Below are positions 1 to 4,677 of a stretch of DNA of 9,090 nucleotides, piece after piece. Origin of the DNA: CAZDYP01 sp964509505 (GTDB taxonomy: Bacteria; Chloroflexota; Anaerolineae; JACRMK01); NCBI GenBank assembly GCA_964509505.1, contig CAZDYP010000191.1:1-9090 (forward strand). Direction: 5' to 3'. The notes under the pieces were generated by a model that did not search any database, was not told the DNA's origin, and worked only from the letters and a program-made list of their open reading frames with translations. Both the position numbers and the translations under genes were made by a program. Each line of letters begins with the position of its first letter. Within the stretch, counting starts at the first letter, position 1.

Positions 1-429
1 TGGGCACCTGATAGCACAAGACTAGCATATGTTACTGAAAATACATATCCGGGTACAGGATATGATAGTGATTTGTGGGTCATAAATGCTGATGGCTCTA
101 ACCCCTCACAAATTGTTAAACATGAAAGCCTCGATGAATTGAACCTATATCCAGCTTGGTCTCCTGATAGCCAAGTCATTGCCTTCGTTAAACGTCCTGT
201 TGCTGTCTATGATGCTCGAAGCGGATTGCCACCACCTACACTCAGAATTGATTTATGGGTTGTGAACCGTGATGGCAGTAATATGTGTCGCCTTCTTGAC
301 AATGTTGTTCAAAGCGAACTTCACTGGTCGCCCAAAGCAACAAACATCGTAATCACACGACCCGTTGGAGATAAAGTTGATCTTAATCCAACAACCGTTA
401 ATAGCAAGTTCGTTGATATTTCACAATGA
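1..429 (+). CDS. TolB/PD40-type beta-propeller protein, C-terminal part
   Basis: The reading frame is open from base 1, so the gene begins outside the window and 142 codons are visible. It contains repeated PD40 (TolB-like) blade motifs: WAPDS at the left edge, then WSPDSQVIAFV (about residues 54-64), and a weaker LHWSPKATNIVI near the end. Each follows a strand of the type DLWVINADGSN or DLWVVNRDGSN. In this family such blades form a beta-propeller used for protein or ligand contact, often outside the membrane; no catalytic motif can be seen. The final blade is degenerate and the protein stops soon after it, which looks like a natural C-terminus. The stop is 15 bases before the next start, so the two genes probably share an mRNA. 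The family call is firm; the role is unknown because the N-terminus is missing. Confidence 0.8.
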   Translation, partial: WAPDSTRLAYVTENTYPGTGYDSDLWVINADGSNPSQIVKHESLDELNLYPAWSPDSQVIAFVKRPVAVYDARSGLPPPTLRIDLWVVNRDGSNMCRLLDNVVQSELHWSPKATNIVITRPVGDKVDLNPTTVNSKFVDISQ

Positions 430-444
430 ACAAGGAGGCTTACC

Positions 445-1095
445 ATGAGCCGAAAATATCTTTTGGCATTAGTTGCATCGCTCTTGTTATTAGATCTTGG
501 GATGCAACCAAGAGCCGTGTATGCAGATCCTGCACAAGTTTATGTCTGTTGGTCTCCATGCCAAGAACCTAATATAATCGGCCCGGTCAGTTTTGAAGGC
601 AACTACGTGCCGCAAGTACTTGCCAACGAATGGCCCGGGGCAGCGCGAAGCCAGTCTCTATACGCCGGCGCAATAACAATTCGTACCTTTGCCCAAAGAC
701 CAGCCGATGGATGCGGAGCCATTGCATTTTACAAAAATAGTCTTCCTGTGGAAAACAATATTTCACAACGTTACTGGTACGGGAATGACCCTACCACAGG
801 GCAAGCGCCTATTCAACAGCGGCATTTTGCTGCTGTCAACGCAACAGCAGGCAAAGAAATCATTCGCGCTAGTGATGGACAATTAGCCTGTGCCAAATAC
901 TTTGCCAATGTTGGCAACCCAACCGCGCAAGGTGGCGAGTTACCGACACTGGCCAGCATTCCTGATCCCGTCTATTCAGGTGGTGCCGGCACTGTGCCGG
1001 GGATGGGACAGAATGGTACCTATGCGTGGACACTCAACACCGCAGGCCAACAGGCTACACGCTGGACTTGGCAACATATCCTCAGTCACTACTAA
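445..1095 (+). CDS. Secreted SpoIID/amidase-enhancer domain protein (probably frameshifted at its end)
   Basis: The start is ATG 445, with AAGGAGG at 432-438 and a 6-base spacer. The protein has a signal peptide (MSRK, then a hydrophobic LLALVASLLLL core, likely cleaved after VYA at residue 27). The mature part resembles the SpoIID domain: YVPQVLANEWP (54-64) with a glutamate at 62 in the place of the family's catalytic Glu, then a stretch ending AGAITIRTFA (74-83), like the family's KAQAVAARTYA. Next come AVNATAGKEI (130-139), like AVDATRGQV, and a C-terminal GMGQNGTYAW...WQHILSHY, like the family's GMSQWGA...ILxHYY. SpoIID is a lytic transglycosylase acting on peptidoglycan; here the substrate is inferred. 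The protein stops at exactly the point where homologues read HYY, and coding-like sequence continues in another frame (see 1096-1265). No other sporulation gene is nearby, so a cell-wall role outside sporulation is likely. Confidence 0.72.
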   Translation: MSRKYLLALVASLLLLDLGMQPRAVYADPAQVYVCWSPCQEPNIIGPVSFEGNYVPQVLANEWPGAARSQSLYAGAITIRTFAQRPADGCGAIAFYKNSLPVENNISQRYWYGNDPTTGQAPIQQRHFAAVNATAGKEIIRASDGQLACAKYFANVGNPTAQGGELPTLASIPDPVYSGGAGTVPGMGQNGTYAWTLNTAGQQATRWTWQHILSHY

Positions 1096-1265
1096 CCAAT
1101 GGTGCTTTCTCAGGTGGAACAAACAGTACTTTCGTGCCGGAAGCCAATTCACAATATCGTTGGGCTTGGCTCAATCGAGGCAATACCATTGTATATAATG
1201 GCTCGTTTACGGGTCTCCGCCAGTTCTGGGGCGATTGCGGAGGGAATGGTCCATGGAATGATTAG
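1096..1265 (+). pseudogene. Out-of-frame tail of the SpoIID-domain gene
   Basis: Directly after the TAA at 1093-1095, the -1 frame reads TNGAFSGGTNSTFVPEANSQ and onward to a TAG at 1263-1265, about 56 residues. It is rich in Asn, Gly, Trp and Tyr like a secreted protein. If one base, for example a T, is restored near 1093-1096, the frames join as ILSHYYTNGAF, the HYY ending expected in SpoIID domains. There is no slippery heptamer at the junction, so a point deletion or a sequencing error is more likely than programmed frameshifting. The tail itself matches no domain I recognise. The alternative is that the gene really ends at 1095 and this is decayed sequence. Confidence 0.5.
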
Positions 1266-1319
1266 GCGTCTTCAGTTCAAGTATATCGTGTTGGACCGTG
1301 AGCTGCTCTCTTGCAGGCA

Positions 1320-1357
1320 AAAAAACTCCCAAAGTTCCCGCACTTTGGGAGTTTTTT
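1320..1357 (+). terminator. Intrinsic terminator, bidirectional
   Basis: This is a perfect 16-bp inverted repeat. The left arm is AAAAAACTCCCAAAGT (1320-1335), the loop is TCCCGC (1336-1341) and the right arm is ACTTTGGGAGTTTTTT (1342-1357), followed by ATTTTT. The A-tract and T-tract allow termination from both sides. It closes the PD40/SpoIID operon 54 bases after the out-of-frame tail ends. Confidence 0.9.
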
Positions 1358-1375
1358 ATTTTTGAAAGCTGTAAG

Positions 1376-1591
1376 CTAATGTGTTATTTCACTGCGCGGG
1401 CGACGAGCTGCCGTATAAACATCAACAGCGATGATGTGTGAGTCCGTCACCGTTAATGTTTGTATTCGTCTATCTCACATCATGCCTGGACGCACCGATG
1501 GCTTGCGTACAGTGGAAAATGTTCACATCGCTCACACACGGATTGAGCGACAGACAAGAATTCATCCGTGAATCAAAATTTGAGGAATACC
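1376..1591 (+). other. Upstream region of the dehydratase gene, no gene seen
   Basis: These 216 bases hold no convincing reading frame. An imperfect inverted repeat is present: ATGATGTGTGAG at 1431-1442 against CTCACATCAT at 1474-1483, with two extra bases in the left arm. It could be an operator or a leader hairpin. The last 64 bases hold the candidate pseudoknot listed separately. I found no -35/-10 pair good enough to name as the promoter. Confidence 0.4.
1528..1570 (+). promoter_or_regulatory. Candidate H-type pseudoknot in the dehydratase leader
   Basis: Two perfect 7-bp inverted repeats cross each other. Stem 1 pairs TCGCTCA (1528-1534) with TGAGCGA (1544-1550). Stem 2 pairs CACGGAT (1537-1543) with ATCCGTG (1564-1570). 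Loop 1 is 2 bases (1535-1536), there is no base between the two stems at 1543/1544, and loop 3 is 13 bases and A-rich (1551-1563). This is the standard geometry of a coaxially stacked H-type pseudoknot. It ends 11 bases before the ribosome binding site (GAGG at 1582-1585), a suitable place to control translation of the dehydratase. The base pairing is seen directly; a regulatory function is inferred, and two 7-bp repeats in about 40 bases could still be chance. Confidence 0.4.
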
Positions 1592-2851
1592 ATGAACCCC
1601 GAAGACAACATCAAAACATACTCGCGCCCCAGCGCCCTCCGCATCACCGACATTCGCTCTGCGACGGTGGGCTGGAATCATTGGCGCTTTCCGCTCATCC
1701 GCATTGACACCAATCAAGGCATCTACGGCATTGGCGAGGTGCGCGACGGCGCGAGCAAAAATTATGCGTTGATGCTCAAGCGCCATTTGATTGGCGAGAA
1801 CCCATGCAACGTGGACAAACTGTTTCGCAAAATCAAACAGTTCGGCGGGCACGCGCGACAGGGCGGCGGCGTGTGCGCGGTGGAGATGGCGCTGATGGAC
1901 CTGGCGGGCAAAGCGTACGGTGTGCCTGCGTACATGCTCGCGGGCGGCAAGTTCCGTGACCGCATCCGCGTCTATTGCGACACCCCCAACGAGCCGACGG
2001 GCGAAGCGATGGGGCACAAGCTCAAAGAGCGCGTGGCGCGCGGCTTCACGTTCTTGAAGATGGACGTGGGCATTCAACCACTCATCGGCGTTGCGAATGC
2101 GCTCTCGTCGCCGAGTGGCATGTTAGATACGCGCGAAGTCATGCACCCATTCACACACATTCGCTTGACCAACAAAGGTATCCAATTGTTGTGTGAATAT
2201 GTCGAGCAAGTGCGTGCGGTGGTTGGGTATGAAGTGCCTATCGCCGCCGACCACTTCGGTCACATTGGCATTGACGATTGCATTCGCTTGGGCGAGGCGT
2301 TAGAGCCATACAATCTCGCGTGGCTCGAAGATATGGTGCCGTGGCAATTGACGGAGCAATGGGTGCGCTTGGAACGTACGCTCAAGACACCCGTCTGCAC
2401 GGGCGAGGACATCTACCTCAAAGAAGGCTTCCTGCCGTTACTGCAAGCGCAAGCCGTGAACGTGATTCATCCCGACCTCGCCACGTCGGGCGGCATCTTA
2501 GAGACAAAGAAGATTGGCGACCTCGCGCAAGAGCACGGTATCAGCATGGCGTTGCACATGGCGGGCACGCCCGTCTCGACGATGGCGGCTGTGCATTGCG
2601 CCGCCGCCACCGAGAACTTCATCGCGCTCGAACATCACTTCACGCACATCACCTATTGGAGCGACTTGGTGACGGGCGCGCCGAATCCCATCATCCAAAA
2701 TGGTTACATCCAAGTGCCCGAAACGCCGGGCTTGGGCATTGACTTGAACGAGGATGTCATCAAAGCGCACCTCATCCCCGAAGACCAAGGTTATTTTGAG
2801 CCAAGTGTGTATTGGGATGGGGAGCGGTCGTGGGATCGGTTGTGGTCGTAA
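1592..2851 (+). CDS. Enolase-superfamily sugar-acid dehydratase (mandelate racemase/muconate lactonizing group)
   Basis: The start is ATG 1592 with TGAGGA at 1581-1586; a GTG at 1568 lies inside the candidate pseudoknot and has no binding site. The product is 419 residues, typical for the family. The N-terminal capping domain spans about 17-135. The barrel carries K156 in FLKMDVG, three Mg ligands (D220 in AADHFG, E246 in WLEDMVPW, E272 in CTGEDIYL), D295 in HPDLATSGGI and H322 in ALHMAG. D295 and H322 form the His-Asp dyad of mandelate-racemase-type enzymes, which abstract the proton alpha to a carboxylate. Dehydration of an aldonic acid to a 2-keto-3-deoxy acid is the most likely reaction. 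Two oddities: the KxK motif reads KMD, so the second lysine is Asp158, and an extra segment of about 30 residues lies between 160 and 200. The substrate cannot be read from sequence; a rhamnose- or galactose-type acid is a guess from the neighbours. It stands alone on its strand. Confidence 0.82.
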   Translation: MNPEDNIKTYSRPSALRITDIRSATVGWNHWRFPLIRIDTNQGIYGIGEVRDGASKNYALMLKRHLIGENPCNVDKLFRKIKQFGGHARQGGGVCAVEMALMDLAGKAYGVPAYMLAGGKFRDRIRVYCDTPNEPTGEAMGHKLKERVARGFTFLKMDVGIQPLIGVANALSSPSGMLDTREVMHPFTHIRLTNKGIQLLCEYVEQVRAVVGYEVPIAADHFGHIGIDDCIRLGEALEPYNLAWLEDMVPWQLTEQWVRLERTLKTPVCTGEDIYLKEGFLPLLQAQAVNVIHPDLATSGGILETKKIGDLAQEHGISMALHMAGTPVSTMAAVHCAAATENFIALEHHFTHITYWSDLVTGAPNPIIQNGYIQVPETPGLGIDLNEDVIKAHLIPEDQGYFEPSVYWDGERSWDRLWS

Positions 2852-2858
2852 CAAAGTC

Positions 2859-3069
2859 TTACGGGGGTGGCAATAAATCGCGTTCAATTTCCGCGATGAG
2901 GAAGGGCAAGTTCGGTTGCGTGAAGCTGAGGTCAGGGGCGGGGATGCGGTTGTGCTTGAGGTCGGGAGGCATGTGCTTGTGGTGGGGATGGTTGTGCGCC
3001 AATGACGGACCGCTCAACCAGCGAATAGATGAATAGCTCGTATTCACGCAGGGATTGCAATGGGTTCAT
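2859..3069 (-). pseudogene. TumE-like toxin (DUF6516 type), internally deleted and frameshifted
   Basis: The gene reads leftwards from ATG 3069. The N-terminus (MNPLQSLREYELFIYSLVERS, 3069-3007) is in one frame and stops matching at about 3007. The C-terminus continues in another frame from about 3008 to the TAA at 2861-2859. It contains PSLAHNHPHHKH, then PPDLKHNRIPAP and LSFTQPNLPFLIAEIE, the typical ending of this toxin family as I know it. Only about 70 residues remain against roughly 100-130 in intact members, so the middle is lost and the frame broken at the junction near 3005-3011. The start overlaps the end of the antitoxin gene, as in intact pairs. No functional product is expected. 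The family name rests on recalled motif similarity. Confidence 0.65.
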
Positions 3070-3346
3070 GGCGGGTTGTCCGTGCAATCAATTTCGAGAG
3101 CGTTGAATGATTTTGCCATTGGCGCACGGCTTGTTGATAGAGCGTTAGACGTTCCTGCAAAATATCGTAACTGGCTGCCCACGCGCTCCAATCCAAGACC
3201 CATGCCGAGTCTTCGGGTTCTTCGCCGTTTTGATAGGCTTCATAGAACACCTCGGTCGGCATGCCATATTTGCGCTCGCACACGAGCAAATCCTAGCGCA
3301 TCGCATGAATGTCTTGCAGAATTTCGTCCAGCGTCAGCGTTTGCAT
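3044..3346 (-). pseudogene. Antitoxin-like partner of the TumE remnant, with in-frame stop
   Basis: ATG 3346 follows a strong binding site (GGGAGGTGA on the minus strand). The frame runs MQTLTLDEILQDIHAMR, then meets TAG at 3295-3293 (codon 18), and continues cleanly as DLLVCERKYGMPTEVFYEAY to a TGA at 3046-3044. Across the stop it is a 100-codon protein. The pattern ERKYGMPTEVFYEAYQNGE, then a DWSAWAASYDILQERL helix, matches the small helical partners found beside DUF6516 toxins. A one-base change from CAG, AAG or GAG explains the TAG. The end overlaps the toxin start by 26 bases, so the two were translationally coupled. Re-initiation inside the gene is possible, but with a broken toxin there would be little selection for it. 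Confidence 0.6.
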
Positions 3347-3364
3347 AGTTCACCTCCCACACAT

Positions 3365-3394
3365 ATTGTAACCTGTCTCATCACCTGCTGCAAA
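3365..3394 (-). promoter_or_regulatory. Promoter of the toxin/antitoxin remnant
   Basis: On the minus strand, a -35-like TTTGCA (3394-3389) is followed after 18 bases by TACAAT (3370-3365), a good -10. It lies 19 bases before the antitoxin ATG, giving a short leader that includes the strong binding site. Confidence 0.4.
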
Positions 3395-3446
3395 GACCCT
3401 AACGGGTTTCGTGTTGGGCGGTTGCGTTCGCTTTGGCGCGCTGCTG

Positions 3447-3455
3447 TGCTATACT
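3447..3455 (+). promoter_or_regulatory. Extended -10 promoter for the small ORF at 3484
   Basis: TGCTATACT contains an extended -10 (TG, one base, TATACT at 3450-3455). The -35 is weak (TTCGCT at 3427-3432). The 11-mer TGTGCTATACT recurs at 8741-8751 in front of another gene, supporting a real promoter class. Transcription would begin about 20 bases before the ATG at 3484. Confidence 0.5.
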
Positions 3456-3483
3456 TTCGCAACTTTTTAATGGGGTCAGAACA

Positions 3484-3705
3484 ATGCCCACCTATCTTGA
3501 ACGCGCGCTTGCCGATGGTCATGCTAAATTCACAGGCGAAGGTAAGCAACAGAAAATCATCTATATCGCGGTCAATCACATCGAGCGTTACAGCGGCCCC
3601 GAAGAAGAAGTGCGCGCCGAGTTTTGGGCGGAAGCAGCAGCGGAGTGGGAGGCGGCAAAGGCGCGGTTCGAGCAAGCGTTGTTGGGAGACTCGAAAGGTT
3701 TTTAG
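3484..3705 (+). pseudogene. Truncated N-6 DNA methylase/restriction protein N-terminus (73 residues)
   Basis: ATG 3484 has a weak GGGG-containing binding site and an extended -10 promoter upstream. Residues 1-50, including KQQKIIYIAVNHIERYSG and PEEEVRAEFWAE, resemble the start of Chloroflexota-type N-6 DNA methylases, which as I recall continue with LI.RYGY and a PD-(D/E)xK-like region. Here the similarity ends at residue 50. The last 23 residues form a short Ala/Glu helix (AAAEWEAAKARFEQALLG) of the kind found at the far C-terminus of such methylases. A large in-frame internal deletion is a simple explanation. No catalytic motif remains, so the product cannot be an enzyme; it may be expressed as a small helical protein. 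The identification is from memory of motif patterns and is moderate at best. Confidence 0.4.
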
Positions 3706-3734
3706 AAAACTTTTGAGTCTGGCAGCACACACAC

Positions 3735-3772
3735 AAATGGGCAGACGAAACTTTCCTCTCGTCTGCCCGTTT
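3735..3772. terminator. Bidirectional hairpin terminator between convergent genes
   Basis: The inverted repeat has GGGCAGACGA (3739-3748) pairing with TCGTCTGCCC (3759-3768) around a 10-base loop. It extends outward by a T-G pair and three A-T pairs to 3735 and 3772. It sits between the small plus-strand ORF (ends 3705) and xisI (minus strand, ends 3798), where a shared terminator is expected. Its right arm is repeated at 4639-4653. Confidence 0.7.
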
Positions 3773-3797
3773 CCTCATTTCCTCGTTTACCCGTCAC

Positions 3798-4136
3798 CTA
3801 GCTCTCCGCAAACTCCGTCAACTTCCGCGCTGCGGGTAGGTGCCAAGCCAGCACGAGTTGTTTGCTCGGGATGCCCGCTGCGAGCAAATCATCCACAATC
3901 CCGTCTTCGGTATGATCTTCTTCAATCCAAATTTTGTCGCCGCGAATTCTGACATCTATCAAGCAACTATGAAAACGTTGTTGCCCATACCAACCTTGAC
4001 GCATGAGCAAAAAACGGGTGCGCGTTTGATCAATGACGAGTTCACGCTTCAAATCGCCATAGGCATAAGGTACAGCCGCATACGCTGTCAGAATCCGTTC
4101 TACGATGGCGCTGTAGTCAGTGGGTCTGGGATCCAT
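3798..4136 (-). CDS. xisI: XisI family protein
   Basis: ATG 4136 has a near-perfect binding site, AGGAGGTGAT (4152-4143 on the minus strand), with a 6-base spacer. The product is 112 residues, the usual length. It shows the XisI pattern: an N-terminal helix DYSAIVERILTAYAAV, LVIDQTRTRFLLMRQGW (about 33-49), SCLIDVRIRGDKIWIEEDHT (57-76), then GIVDDLLAAGIPSKQLVLAWH and an aromatic/basic tail. XisI was named as a factor controlling excision of the fdxN element in Anabaena, but the pair is common in bacteria without that element and its biochemical role is unsettled. The start lies inside the end of xisH with a 37-base overlap, so the two are translationally coupled and probably form a complex. 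The frame is intact with no decay, unlike the modules beside it. Confidence 0.88.
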   Translation of the reverse strand: MDPRPTDYSAIVERILTAYAAVPYAYGDLKRELVIDQTRTRFLLMRQGWYGQQRFHSCLIDVRIRGDKIWIEEDHTEDGIVDDLLAAGIPSKQLVLAWHLPAARKLTEFAES

Positions 4137-4540
4137 TGGGTAATCACCTCCTCAGTCGGGTCATACACGACCACGCGCAATAAATGACGCACGACCGTTA
4201 GTTGGGTCAACGCCGCACGCACCAGCTGATTGAACGCAGTCAATGGCACCGCCAAATAAAGCGTGCGGGCAGGTTCATGTATCGCTAATGCATCCAAATA
4301 TACGATGAACTGTCCCAACGCCTGTTCAAAATCGGCGAGGCTTGACTTGCTCAAAAAACTCTTGACCTCGATGGCAATTTTGACGCCATCATGTTCAGCC
4401 GAGATAATCCACTCTGCCCCAAGGTCAATTTCAACTTCGGTGGCAAGCCACGGCAAGACCAAGGGGTCATGAGTAATCACCCAACCCGCTTTCGTCAAAG
4501 CACGCTTGAACGGCTCGTGATAACGGTCTTTGGCAGCCAT
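4100..4540 (-). CDS. xisH: XisH family protein, PD-(D/E)xK-like
   Basis: ATG 4540 is preceded by GAGGG and a strong promoter. The product is 146 residues, typical for XisH. It begins MAAKDRYHEPFKRALTKAGW, the usual XisH start, followed by TEVEIDLGAEWIISAE (34-49), IAIEVKSFL (55-63), FEQALGQFIVY (71-81), LYLAVP (94-99) and VVVYDPTEEVITQWI near the end. D39 and the E58-V-K60 pair fit the catalytic layout of PD-(D/E)xK nucleases, which suggests DNA cleavage by analogy; I know of no settled activity for the family. The first ~138 residues follow the family and a short TTAPS tail overlaps xisI. Together with XisI it forms a complete two-gene module with its own promoter and hairpins on both sides. 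Confidence 0.88.
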   Translation of the reverse strand: MAAKDRYHEPFKRALTKAGWVITHDPLVLPWLATEVEIDLGAEWIISAEHDGVKIAIEVKSFLSKSSLADFEQALGQFIVYLDALAIHEPARTLYLAVPLTAFNQLVRAALTQLTVVRHLLRVVVYDPTEEVITQWIPDPLTTAPS

Positions 4541-4577
4541 TACTTTTTACCCTCACATTAAACGTCACGCAAAGCAA

Positions 4578-4605
4578 AGTATAAAGCCGTCTGCTTGTTT
4601 GTCAA
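4578..4605 (-). promoter_or_regulatory. xisHI promoter, near consensus
   Basis: On the minus strand, a perfect TTGACA (4605-4600) and TATACT (4583-4578) are separated by 16 bases. Transcription would begin near 4571, about 30 bases before the xisH ATG. This is the closest match to a sigma-70 consensus in the window, suggesting strong housekeeping transcription unless a repressor acts on it. Confidence 0.75.
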
Positions 4606-4616
4606 TCTTCAAACAC

Positions 4617-4654
4617 CAAACAGGCAGGCGCAATCTTTCTCGTCTGCCCGTTTG
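4617..4654. terminator. Hairpin repeat downstream of the ThDP enzyme gene
   Basis: CAAACAGGCAGGCG (4617-4630) pairs with CGTCTGCCCGTTTG (4641-4654) around a 10-base loop, with one mismatch and one G-U pair. It lies 24 bases past the stop of the minus-strand ThDP gene and just before the xisH promoter, where a terminator is needed. It lacks a good U-tract. Fifteen bases of its right arm (CTCGTCTGCCCGTTT, 4639-4653) are identical to 3758-3772. Confidence 0.55.
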
Positions 4655-4677
4655 TCTATCTCACTTTTACCAACCCA

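Noticed and set aside
1085..1100. Programmed ribosomal frameshift in the SpoIID gene
   Set aside because: No slippery heptamer or downstream stimulatory structure is seen at the junction; a one-base deletion is simpler.
1568..1591. GTG start for the dehydratase
   Set aside because: There is no binding site before 1568, whereas TGAGGA precedes ATG 1592 at proper spacing.
1562..2077. Minus-strand open frame of 171 codons
   Set aside because: It is the shadow of the dehydratase gene, which has all its active-site motifs on the plus strand.
3392..3410. GACCCTAACGGGTTT as a copy of the rhaEW palindrome
   Set aside because: Only a 4-bp inverted repeat is present and the sequence differs from 7343-7375, so kinship cannot be claimed.
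3230..3952. Plus-strand open frame of 240 codons
   Set aside because: It runs through the antitoxin remnant, the truncated methylase, the hairpin terminator and the end of xisI in other frames, has low-complexity Ser/Arg/Pro composition and no binding site.
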